Assembly (NCBI GenBank): GCA_028641055.1
Contig: CM054057.1
Coordinates: 576,070,610 to 576,134,609, forward strand
Origin: Alopecurus myosuroides
Taxonomy: Eukaryota; Streptophyta; Magnoliopsida; Poales; Poaceae
Length of the DNA stretch: 64,000 nt
Direction of reading: 5' to 3'
In this document: one piece after another, positions 55,067 through 64,000 of the stretch
How the letters are laid out: each line of letters opens with the position of its first letter
Position numbering within the stretch: position 1 is the stretch's first letter
The notes under the pieces: model-generated
The model's database searches: none
The model's input: only the letters and a program-made list of their open reading frames with translations
What the model was told of the DNA's origin: nothing
Made by a program: the position numbers and the translations under genes

Positions 55067-55495
55067 TGATGACCCACAAGTATAGGGGATCACAACAGTT
55101 TTCGAGGGAAGTAAAACCCAAATTTATTGATTCGACACAAGGGGAGCAAAAGAATATTGATTAGCCTTAACAACTGAGTTGTCAATTCAGCTGCACCTGA
55201 AAGTATACTTGCTCGCAACAATTTATTAGTGGTAATAGTTTTATCGCAGCAACAATAGTGAAATAACGGCAGTAGTAAAATAGTAACAACAACAGAATCG
55301 TGAAAACAACAGTAGCAATTGTGAAAAAAGTAGGATGAAAATACAGTAGGCATAGAGGGAATGGATGAATGAGCATTGCATGGATAAGATAGGTCATGTA
55401 ATAATAACGTGGGCATTGCAGATAATAATAATAAAGCATCCAAGTTCTAGGTTAACCGTAGGCATGTGTTCCATTTAGTCGTACTCATCTGCCAT
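55067..55495 (-). repeat. Truncated 5' LTR of element F
   Basis: In + orientation it starts TGATGACCCACAAGTATAGG, the 3' end of an LTR on the - strand. It breaks off near 55495, where the 145-bp tandem array begins, so the distal part of the LTR is missing. Confidence 0.75.
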
Positions 55496-55500
55496 TCAAA

Positions 55501-55973
55501 GCATTCAGATTTCCCTTCATACGCCCGACGGTGCATTTGATATGCGGGCACTTGATCAGGAGCCACAGTCGGGCTGTAGGAGGGAGAAACCGTGTGTCTT
55601 GTTCTATATATCTACAAATCCTCCAGTTCATTGAACCCATTCAAAGCATTAAGATTCCCCTTCATACGACCGACGGTGCATTTGATATGCGGGCACTTGA
55701 TCAGGAGCCACAGTTGGGTTGTATAAGAAGAAACCGTGTGTTTTGTTATATATATCTACAAATCCTCCAGTTCATCGACCGTATACAAAGCATTCAGATT
55801 CCCCTTCATACGCCCGATGGTGCATTTGATATGCGGGCACTTGATCAGGAGCCACAGTCGGGTTGTATGAAGGAGAAACCGTGTGTTTTGTTCTATATAT
55901 CTACAAAATCTCCAGTTCATCGACCATATACAAAGCATTCAGATTCCCCTGCATACCCCCGATAGTGCACTTG
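55501..55973. repeat. 145-bp tandem repeat array
   Basis: Three full units start at 55501, 55646 and 55790 and a partial fourth at 55935 (periods 145, 144 and 145 bp). Each starts GCATTCAGATTCCC and contains GATATGCGGGCACTTGATCA and TATATCTACAAAT. Units differ by a few substitutions. The array probably belongs to the terminal part of the adjoining CACTA element; that link is inferred from position only. Confidence 0.9.
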
Positions 55974-56218
55974 ATACAAAAATATGGAAAACAAAGGTGG
56001 ACTAATCCAAATACATGAACCATGAAGGTTTGATACATTATTACACATTAGTCTAGCAATATTACATGAACCATGCAGGTTTAATACATTATCCCCAACT
56101 AGTGCCGCCATTGTTTATTTTTCTGTCGTAGCCATGAAGCATCTTCATTATTTAACGCAATGCTTGGGTCAGTTTTCACTCTAAAGGGTGAAATTTATTC
56201 AAAGTTATTATAATATTC

Positions 56219-59200
56219 TTACATGTATGTCTTGTCCTCCACTCCCACGATGTTTCTTTTCCCTGAAAGAACTATGTGGCGCTTTGGCTCACCGCTTGAT
56301 GGACTAGAATTCTTATCTTTTCTTTTCCTCGGTTGAGTAGACATGTCCTTCACATAGAAAACTTGAGCCACATCTTTGGCTAGGACGAATGGTTTGTTTC
56401 TGTACCCAAGATTGTTGAGATCCACTGTTGTCATTCCGTACAGCTAGTCTACCTTTACTCATGTCATCTTGACCCATTGGCACCGAAACATAGGGAACTT
56501 AAAATTAGTTCCATAGTCAAGTTCCCATATCTCCTCTATGTAACCATAATATGTCTCCTTTTTTCCCATTGTATCCGGTTGCATCGAAACGGACACCACT
56601 GTTTTGGTTGGTTCTCTTTTTATCTTGTGCGATCGTGTAAAATGTATTCCCATTTATCTCGTACCCTAGGAAAGTCAGTATAGTTGAAGATGGTGACCTG
56701 TCCAACAAATAGATATGATCTCCAACAATGTTGTTATTCATGAGTTCTGTCTACAACCACGCGCTGAAACTATCCATGTGTTCATCATTAATCAAGGATT
56801 CAGACAGCCCCGGGTTTTTGGACCGTATAATATTCTTGTGTTCCTCGATATAAGGAGCCACCAAGGTGTAAATTTGTAGAACTGTGTAGTGTGCTTTAGT
56901 GAAAGAATGTACGTCCATAAATATCTTTGCTTTCCTTCCTAGCGTGCATTTTCCACTCATTCTCCCCTCATGTCGCGATTCGGGAACACCAATCGACTTA
57001 AGGACTGGAAGAAAGTCAACACAAAACTCAACGACCTTCTCTGTTCCATAACCCTTGGAGATGCTTACTTCTAGCCTAGCACGGCTGTGAACATATTTTT
57101 TTAAGACCCCCATAAACCTCTCAAAGGGGGACATATTGTGTAGAAACACAGGACCAAAAATGGTAATCTCTTTGACTAGGTGAACTAGGAGGTGCGTCAT
57201 AATATTGAAGAAGGATGGTGGGTACACCAACTCGAAGCTGACAAGACATTGGACCACATCTGTCTGTAACGGTGATAGACTTTCTGGATTGATTACCTTC
57301 TGAGAAATTGCATTGAGGAATGCGCATAGCTTCACAATGGGTAGTCGAACATTTTCTGGTAGAATCCCCCTCAACGCAATCGGAAGCAATTGCGTCATCA
57401 GCACGTGGCAGTCATGAGACATCAGGTTTTGGAATTTTTTCTCTACCACATTTATTATTCCCTTTATATTCGATGAGAAGCCAAAGGGGACATTGATACT
57501 ACTTAGTGCTTCAAAAAGGATTTCCTTCTCTTCCTTGGTAAGAGCGTAGCTGGCAGGACCACCTTGAAACCACTCAGGATTCTTGCCGTCTCGTCCTTAC
57601 GTGTGTTGCAGATCCTGCCGTGCTTCAGATGTATCTTTTTTACTTCCCATACAAGCCAAAGAAGCCTAGCAGATTCACACAGAGATTCTTCGGCAGGTGC
57701 ATCACATCGATCGTAGAGCGGACATCTAGGATTTTTCAATAGGGTAGATCCCAAAATATAGATTTCTTCTTCCACGTGGGTGTGTGTTTGTCAGCGTCAT
57801 TCGGATCAGGTTGTCTGCGAGGACCCTTTCAAAGATTATTTTCAAATCCTTCACCATATCAAATACATCATCACCAGGTCGGAGGATAAGCGTCTCCCGG
57901 GTATCTGCCTCACCTTAAGGGATGCTTGAGGAGAAGAAAACGACGATATCCAAGGTACACAACCTTCTTACATTTATCCAGATATATACTTTTGGTGTCA
58001 TCTAAACAGTGTGTGCATGCATTGTATCCCTTGTTTGTATGTTCAGAAATGTTACTAAGAGCAGTCTAATCGTTGATGGTTACGAATAACATCGCTCGTA
58101 GGTTAAATTTTTTTTGTTCGTGCTCGTCCACACAACTACACCTTCTTCACGCCACAACTGTAAAAGTTCATCGACTAATAGCCTTAGGTACACATCATTG
58201 TCGATTCCCGGTTGCTTCGGGAATTGGATCAGCACTGGCATCCTAATGAACTTCCTCTTCATGCACAACCAAGGAGGAAGGTTATAGATACGTAGAGTCA
58301 CAGGCCAGGTGCTATGGCTGCAGCTCTGCTCACTAAATGGATTCATGCCATCTGTACTTAGACCAAACCATACATTCCTTGCGTCACCTGCAAAGCGCGA
58401 AAACTTTCTCTCGATTTTTCTCGACCGTGGCCCATCTGCGGGGTGTCTCCACATCTCGTCTTTCTTACGATCTTCCATGTGTCATCGCAAAAGTTTGGTA
58501 TTCTCTTTGTTTCTAAACAAACGTTTCAACCGTTGAATATTAGGAGCATACCAATCCCCTTTGCGCTCACTCTCAACATCGCCAGGGTCGTCTGGTCTGA
58601 TCTTATACCGCAATGCAGTGCATACCGGAAATTGTTCCAAATTATCGTACTTCTCACCGCGGTAGAGGATGCAGGCATGTATCTTCTCCACGTATAATCC
58701 TAGGGGCATACAAGCTTCTTTGCTTGGTATGTACTGTCGGACAATTCATTGTTTTTAGGAAGTTGCTTCTTCACTATTTGCAGCAACTTTGTAAATCCGC
58801 TGTCAGTCACACCGTTCTCGGCCTTCCATTGCAGCAATTCTAGTGTGCTGCCCATATTTTTCTGCCCATCTTCGCAATTTGGATACAACAATGTTTTGTG
58901 ATCCTTTAACATCTGGTCGAACTTCACCCTCACCTTTTGAATCTCGTCTTTGCATCCGTAATGGCCTGGCCAAGATCATCGATGGGCTCTGGTGCCCGGT
59001 CTTGTGCTTCTACTTCATCGTTATCTTCCATTTCAGTACCGGCACCGTATTCAGGGAACATATCATGATAGTTGTCATCATTATCTTCTTCTTCATTGTC
59101 TTCCATCATAACCTCTCTTTCTCCGTGCTTGGTCCAACAATTATAGCCGGGCATGAAACCGTACTGAAACAGGTGGAAGTGGATGACTCTGTGCAAAGAG

Positions 59201-59332
59201 TGTTCCTTCTTATTCCGACATACAACACATAAAATTATTCCGCTTGTTTGCCCGGGCCACCTCGAGAAAATAACCCGCACCTTTCATGAACGCGTCAGAG
59301 CGTCGGTCAGCGTACATCCATTGCCGGTTCAT
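56219..59332 (-). pseudogene. CACTA (En/Spm, TNP2-type) transposase, decayed
   Basis: Fragments in several frames follow the order usual for grass CACTA transposases. N-terminal transposase-associated domain from ATG near 59332 (NRQWMYADRRSDAF; FLEVARANK). Acidic linker (MMEDNEEEDNDDNY). TNP2 domain (CEDGQKNMGSTLELLQW near 58860; NVWFGLSTDGMNPF and YNLPPWLCMK near 58250-58400; PKQPGIDNDVYLRLLVDELL). DUF4218 part (57449-56751: KKFQNLMSHDCHVLMTQLLP; MSPFERFMGVLK). DUF4216-like C terminus (YEINGNTFYTIAQDKK; KRHIVLSGKRNIVGVED, ending 56219). Frameshifts and stops separate these parts. The enzyme would cut and paste the element; this copy is not functional. Confidence 0.88.
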
Positions 59333-59644
59333 CTGCATTATATGATTATTAATTAAGAACTGTTGTAGAACGCCGTGAATAGAGAAATAACGAATGTTAC
59401 ATCGACAGATGAAAGGTTAAAATTGGTACCTCGACCGAGGAGGAAAGAAGGACGAGAAAGCTTATTTAATTAAATGTGGCTCAGAAAAATTAAATCATGT
59501 TTGTTTTCTGCGAGCTGAGATGGCGTTATGCTACCGGGCATTTCATCGAACACCTCTTGTGAATAGGAGGAAAAAACAAGTGAGCACACACCACACAACT
59601 AGAATATGTCCTCCATAGTGAGTGGCATGAGGAGAGAAGAGGGC

Positions 59645-59690
59645 TGGCAGGGTTTATATAGTGTGTGTGTGTGTGTTGGGGGGGGGAGTC
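59645..59690. repeat. GT microsatellite and G run
   Basis: (GT)8 followed by a run of G at 59662-59688. Confidence 0.9.
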
Positions 59691-59929
59691 TTTTGCCCCG
59701 GTTGGTGGCTCCAACCGGGGCAAAAAGACCCCCCCCCCACACGACGCGCCCTGCTCGTTGCGGGTCTTTAACCCCGGTTGGTGGTTCCAACCGGGGCAAA
59801 AGACCCCCCCCCCCACGACGCGCCCTGCTCGCTCCAACCCCACCTCTGCAGCCTTTTGCACCGGGTGGAGGCCGAGCCGGGGCGAAAGGGGTGCTCACCA
59901 CCTAGCAAAAGCCCCGTTCTCCACTAGTG
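59690..59929 (-). repeat. CACTA terminal inverted repeat and subterminal repeats
   Basis: Two copies of a roughly 90-bp unit with the inverted motif CCCCGGTTGG...CCAACCGGGG, each followed by C-rich runs and ACGACGCGCCCTGCTCG, then a third degenerate motif and the terminal repeat. Such motifs are the usual binding sites of CACTA transposase accessory proteins. Confidence 0.82.
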
Positions 59930-59932
59930 ATA

Positions 59933-61343
59933 GCCACCTAAAGCAAGAATTCTAAAAAAGTCAGTGAATTGCTCCCCATTCGCAGACCAAGTAAGTGCAG
60001 GATACCACTCATCACTCTCCAAAATTGCCCCCCCCCCCAGCTATGTGAGTTGGTACTGCTGCAGATAAGGACGTTTTTCCTTGCAGCTCGTGCGCCTTTT
60101 TACTGTCAATAAAACAAGCTGAGCTGCCTGAATCAACTAAGAACGCAAGTGCTTGGCCTTGAATCTCCACATGAAGCTTCATGGACCTTGGTGATTCCAC
60201 AATAGAATCCATTGCAACAATTGAAATCATCATCAATGGAGACGCGGGATGTGTAGGTTCAGTTTCTGACCGTTCATCATCCAATTCTTCAGTCGTACTC
60301 ATGGATTCGATCATTTCCTGGACTATATGTAGCTGGATACTTGATTTGTACTGATGTTCTTGACTGAATTTCTCGCCACATGTGAAACAAAGCCCCTTGG
60401 AACGCCCGTATGCTTTCAAAGTCTGCCATTTATCATCTCTAACTGGGCGACTCGATTCTGCAGCTCTCTTTTCTTCGACAGTTTTGGAAACCCATTTGGC
60501 ATGAGGGGGCGGTGGTAACGGCGGGGAAAACTGACTGCGTTTGTACTGACTGGATACCCTGGCAGGACTATTGAGCGGCGTGGTACCATCACCCAATTCC
60601 TCGTATAAGAGAGCCAAAACATAAGCTGTATCCAAATCATTGGGTTGCTGAATTGCGACCAACACGCGCAGTGCTGGCTTCGGACCATCTAGAAATCGAG
60701 TGGTGTAGTGCAAGATATCAGGTCGAGACTCATAAGCTGCTATTTGATCCATCAATTCATAAAACCACGCCACATAATCCTCTCACTGTGGTGACTTGTG
60801 AAATGTGAAACACGCGTCTAATAAGGATCTGGTGTTGGTTCCGACTGAATCGCGTAAGCACTGCCAGTCACAAACTCTGTCCAAGTCGGCCTAGAATGTT
60901 GATGTAAAAATGCTTCTAACCAAGTAGCAGCAACACCAATGAATTGTCCAGACGCATAAGATGGCCAGTAAGGTTCAGGTGTTTGCCATATGCGGAAGTA
61001 ATCCTCGCACCATCGTTGCCAGAGTTTGGGATTAGCTCCGCCGAATTGCGGCAAATCCACGTGAGGCCCATGAACATTTAGATCAGTATCTCCCCGAGAA
61101 CCAGAAGCAGTATGTGAAAAAAAAATGCCGGCCGGAAGGCATGCCTCCTTCCGGAGGAGACGTGTGGAGATCACAGGTCATCACAGGTCATCCGCCGTCT
61201 CCGCCTTGAGGATATTGTACAGGGCCTTTGCCTCCGGTGAGAGTTCCTCCATGAACTCCGAGCGCGAGCGAGACAAAAATCGGGTCAGATATGACTGGGT
61301 AGGAACCTCTAGAGTGGCGATCTAGATGGCTCTGAATACCAAT
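59933..61343 (-). pseudogene. Gag-protease fragment of a chromovirus-type Gypsy element
   Basis: On the - strand the PBS is followed by a start at ATG 61250-61252 (MEELSPEAKALYNILKAE) that soon hits a stop. Gag continues in another frame (60818-61120: VDLPQFGGANPKLWQRWCEDYF) and in 60012-60773. That last part has a zinc-knuckle remnant (GLCFTCGEKFSQEH, last Cys missing) and an aspartic protease motif (LVDSGSSACFIDSKKA). The CACTA element interrupts it at 59932; RT is not seen beyond. Gag type and PBS fit Reina-like chromoviruses. Confidence 0.78.
61326..61343 (-). promoter_or_regulatory. Primer-binding site (initiator tRNA-Met type)
   Basis: TTGGTATTCAGAGCC on the - strand, close to the TGGTATCAGAGC complement of initiator tRNA-Met, next to the LTR end. 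Confidence 0.75.
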
Positions 61344-61761
61344 TGTAAGATCCCAGCTACCATCACGTAGTTGGATCACATAATCGAAGGAATTTGGAAA
61401 TTATTGCTCGTTCCTCCTCACCAGCCCCCGAGCAAATTAATATCCACGACATCGTCGTCCAGTCAATTAATCCAATTACAAGCCTGTCTCTCTCCATAGA
61501 GAGTCGTGCCTCAATAGCCCTCGCGCACTCACGTCTACCTGGCCCACTCGCTAGTGGCTAGCCAGGAAGGAAGTCGCCGCTGCCTCGCTGGCAGTTCCTG
61601 ATTGGACGGTAGGGTACCTTCCTCGTCATTAGGGTTGCGACCGCGGTCTTCTTGTACTTGCTTGTCACTGGTTGGACTCTGGCTGTTGACACTGAGGGAC
61701 AAGAGACGTGGTTGTGCGTGAGGATATAGGGAGAGCTCTGCTCGTAGGCGTGGGGGATTCA
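61344..61761 (-). repeat. LTR of the chromovirus-type element
   Basis: In + orientation it starts TGTAAGATCCCAGC. The far end is uncertain: TG/CA rules allow GGGGGATTCA at 61761, or GATCTTAGCA at 61793 if the neighbouring poly-A belongs to it. No second copy is present in the window. Confidence 0.6.
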
Positions 61762-61772
61762 CCTTTAATAGT

Positions 61773-61915
61773 AAAAAAAATGAGATCTTAGCACCCATGA
61801 CTTTTCTTTGATAGAAAGAAGCCCACTCGGGTGAGACATGAGAAATTCGCTCCCGATGGGAGTCGAACTTTGGGCACTGGAGTTTGTCACTACTCCCCTT
61901 GCCACTAGGCTACAG
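61773..61915 (-). mobile_element. tRNA-derived SINE-like unit
   Basis: On the - strand an A box (TAGCCTAGTGG, 61902-61912) and a B box (AGTTCGACTCC, 61858-61868) lie 33 bp apart. A roughly 80-bp body follows, and a T-rich tail near 61773-61780. The arrangement matches plant SINEs such as Au-type units; family membership is not verified. Confidence 0.6.
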
Positions 61916-62254
61916 CTTTAATTGTAAAAATTACTAACACAAACCTGATGCTAATTGAAGTGCATTAGAAAAAGATTTGTCTCCAACAAGTCTCACACTA
62001 ATCGTCTTGTATGGCGAAGCTGAGAAGCGTGAGCGTAACAAAACATGGGACATGCATGCATGCTGAGCGGAAAAGCGATGGTTGTGTATCGGCGACTCCA
62101 ACGAACTGAAGTCTCGACCTAGCACATTGCAGTCGCGATGATACTGTAGCTAGCAGTCGCGACGAACCAAGCAAACCAGTTAGCAATCAACCAGCTGCCT
62201 CTGCAACCATTCTCCACATCTCTGCAGAGTCCCGCTACCGATCTGTCTCTTGTC
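61916..62254 (+). other. Upstream region of the LCB1-like gene
   Basis: Likely promoter and 5' untranslated region. No clear TATA box was seen. It is the only long stretch in the window not assigned to a transposon. Confidence 0.45.
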
Positions 62255-63547
62255 ATGGCATTGCCGACCGTGAACGCCACTACAGAGGTGCTTTCTCGTT
62301 TCTCAGCTGCGTGTCACGCCCGTCTTGCCCTCGTTTCCCGGGTTTGTATGGACGGTAAGCCTATTTTATCCATCAGCCTGAAAATTTGATGATGGTGTTG
62401 GTGTAGTTTTTGACATTTCGTTTAATTCAGCTCGCTTGGTTGTCGGAGGACTTGTTGTCGTGGTCATAGCGTTCCAGCTTTCCAGGAAGAGCTACAAACC
62501 TCCGAAGATGGCACTTAGCAAAAAGGTAGGGTGGTTTTCCGTCCATTGTTGAAAAATTCTTCTACTCCCTCCGATCCATATTAATAGGTGTTGAAGTGGA
62601 TGTATCTAGCAATAAAACTTGTCTAAATACATCCACTTCAACACCTATTAATATGGAACGGAGGGAGTAGTAATTTTATTCATCTCCGCACGAGGTTGAC
62701 GAGGTATGCGCCGAATGGGAACCAGAACCTCTATGTCCTCCGATCAAAGAGGCGGCCGGGATCGACGCACCAGTCCTGGAAAGTGCTGCCGGACCACATA
62801 CGACCATTGATGGAAAAGAGGTTGTGAACTTCGCATCAGCAAACTACCTTGGTCTAATTGGGAACGAGAAAATCACTGTAAGTGAGGACTGTGATGTTAG
62901 ACATTCTTACTAGTATATCCGTCTGAAATATCCCTCACCGATTAATCATCAATTCGAGTGAAATGAAGGATTCTTGTGTTGGTTCATTGGAGAAATACGG
63001 CGTTGGACCCTGTGGTCCACGTGGCTTTTACGGAACATATGGTTTGTAATATATTTCTCTGTCTGTTCATGTTCACAGCCAGTCACTCTATTTCAGATCT
63101 TACGTACAATTTATATGCGTGGAACACTTGCAGATGTACACCTTGACTGTGAGGCGAAAATAGCCAGCTTCCTGGGAACGCCGGACTCCGCTCTGTATTC
63201 GTATGGGATATCTACCATATTCAGTGTGATACCTGCATTCTGTAAGAAAGGAGATATCATAGCGGCGTAAGTAAACCTTCCATCATATTAGCTTTAGGCA
63301 GACAAACACTTGTTCTTGTGTTTTCAGTTTAATGGCAGTTGAGTTGAACACATTTTTGTATCTGTGATGCAGTGATGAGGGCGTTCACTGGGCAGTGCAA
63401 AATGGTCTCGATCTATCAAGGAGCACTGTTGTTTATTTCAAGCATAATGATATGGTTTCACTCGCGACAACTTTGGAAAAACTTACTTGTGGGAGGAAAC
63501 GTACCGAGATGATTCGATGCTACATTGTCGTGGAATCTATTTACCAG
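62255..63547 (+). CDS. LCB1: Serine palmitoyltransferase subunit 1 (LCB1-like), 5' exons
   Basis: Six coding exons: 62255-62345 (donor GTATGG), about 62432-62525, 62695-62877, 62969-63041, 63134-63266 and 63373-63547; all GT-AG. The protein starts [18 protein letters not shown], has a hydrophobic membrane segment ([15 protein letters not shown]), then [27 protein letters not shown] and [16 protein letters not shown]. The block [21 protein letters not shown] holds the Cys equivalent to human SPTLC1 Cys133. Next are [26 protein letters not shown] and [12 protein letters not shown]1 pairs with the catalytic LCB2 in the ER membrane to condense serine and palmitoyl-CoA, the first step of sphingolipid synthesis. 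Only the N-terminal part lies in the window. The exon 1/2 junction is least certain. All exons 2-6 are open, so the gene may be functional, or a fragment captured among transposons. Confidence 0.88.
62566..62667. mobile_element. Stowaway-type MITE in intron 2 of LCB1
   Basis: A 102-bp near-perfect inverted repeat starting CTCCCTCCGATCC and ending GGAACGGAGGGAG, flanked by TA on both sides (62564-62565, 62668-62669). The arms pair over about 43 bp around a short loop (AGCAATAAAACTTGT). This is a Tc1/Mariner-type MITE, non-coding and common in grass introns. Confidence 0.93.
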
Positions 63548-64000
63548 GTTTGTTAAAATTGCCTCTTTAGAGATTGGTTTTTGTGAGATAAGTGTAGGGT
63601 TTTTCTTATTTATGGAGGTTTTCTAAATTAAATAGTGATCCTTATTATAAACCCATGAAATATGCTACATATAAAACACTCTCTTGTGGGAAGTATGCTT
63701 CCGTACACCCCCCCCTCCCCAAACTTAAAAGGGTGTGATTGTCTTTTACCTTAATTAGTACTACTAATAATCTTAATTTAATACGTCCGTCCACATCACC
63801 CGTCGCTCCTCTCGTCGCGGGTGAACAGAGCGGAGCCCATCTATGCGACACTGAGCTGCAGGATAGCCACCTCCCAACGCACTTTCTCGCCGGCAGCACG
63901 GACGTGGACGTGTAGATCTTCAGCGGCAACTCGCGGACCTGCTCGACGCCGCTTGTCCCCGCTTCCTTGTCCCGCCCACCTCGCTGCCTTGCCTGACATG
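63548..64000 (+). other. Region after LCB1 exon 6
   Basis: Starts with a plausible intron donor (GTTTGT) and T-rich intron sequence to about 63680, then C-runs and a GC-rich part (63780-64000) that does not match the next expected LCB1 exon. It could be a long intron with an insertion, or the point where the gene is truncated. The last 220 bp show no recognisable protein on either strand. Confidence 0.45.

Larger units (their letters stand above)
55974..59929 (-). mobile_element. Caspar-like CACTA DNA transposon, left end not found
   Basis: The right end is a CACTA terminal inverted repeat (CACTAGTGGAGAACGGGGC on the - strand, ending at 59929), followed by ATA as possible 3-bp duplication. 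Next to it lie subterminal repeats. Inside is a decayed En/Spm-type transposase on the - strand. No matching terminal repeat was found on the left, so the element is truncated or the end is diverged. Confidence 0.85.

Noticed and set aside
55531..55965. 144-codon + strand ORF across the tandem repeats
   Set aside because: Open only because of repeat structure; period not a multiple of three and no domain.
55501..55973. CRISPR-like array
   Set aside because: Repeat units are 145 bp long with no spacer pattern, and the DNA is clearly eukaryotic.
59526..59955. Several ORFs of about 100 codons on both strands
   Set aside because: They lie in CACTA subterminal repeats and homopolymer runs.
61858..61912. 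Functional tRNA gene
   Set aside because: A and B boxes fit, but the sequence is embedded in a SINE-like unit with a body and tail; no evidence for an acceptor stem.
63645..63929. 94-codon - strand ORF next to LCB1
   Set aside because: No recognisable motif, overlaps intron-like sequence, and C-runs make the frame unreliable.

Overview
The window looks like plant nuclear DNA from a grass, most likely a Triticeae species (wheat, barley, Aegilops or rye group). The reasons are nested, heavily decayed LTR retrotransposons of Tat-like and Athila-like Gypsy types, a Caspar-like CACTA transposon, a Stowaway MITE, and one host gene whose exons read as a monocot LCB1 subunit of serine palmitoyltransferase. 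The genus is an inference. About 97% of the window is transposable element.

Layout. (1) 1-5901: 3' part of a + strand Tat-like Gypsy element (integrase remnant, an antisense gene on the - strand, 3' LTR). (2) 5902-9383 and 39587-42654: an Athila-like element 'A' (+), with a truncated 5' LTR, gag-protease, a noncoding 3' part and a 3' LTR. It has no reverse transcriptase or integrase. (3) 9384-39586: Tat-like element 'B' (+) inserted in A, with 493-bp LTRs and target duplication CTGCT. (4) 15057-27825: Tat-like element 'C' (- strand) inserted in B's pol, with 862-bp LTRs and target duplication CCACC. (5) 28777-33334: a 4.56-kb solo LTR 'D' in B's integrase, duplication TGCAC. (6) 42655-47597 and 53540-about 55495: Athila-like element 'F' (- strand), lying tail to tail with A. 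(7) 47598-53539: a 5.94-kb solo LTR 'E' in F's gag, duplication GCTAG. (8) About 55496-59929: a 145-bp tandem array, then a CACTA transposon with a decayed transposase on the - strand. (9) 59930-about 61761: gag-protease fragment, PBS and LTR of a chromovirus-type Gypsy element (- strand), followed by a tRNA-derived SINE-like unit. (10) 62255-63547: the first six coding exons of the LCB1-like gene, which runs off the right edge or is cut short; a Stowaway MITE sits in intron 2.

The insertion order fits the by-eye LTR divergence: A is oldest (about 7% over the 180 bp that can be compared), B about 2.6%, C about 1.3%. The most interesting signals are shared by the three Tat-like elements. First, the gag reading frame opens at an ATG inside the LTR and is translated straight through the tRNA primer-binding site. 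Second, an antisense gene lies between pol and the 3' LTR and has its own TATA box. Third, extra copies of the polypurine-tract motif are scattered inside the element, including a five-unit 21-bp array inside the pol of C. Fourth, in B and C, an in-frame UAG falls at the same position at the protease/RT boundary.

All domain calls come from recognising motifs in translations. No database search, alignment program or expression data was available.
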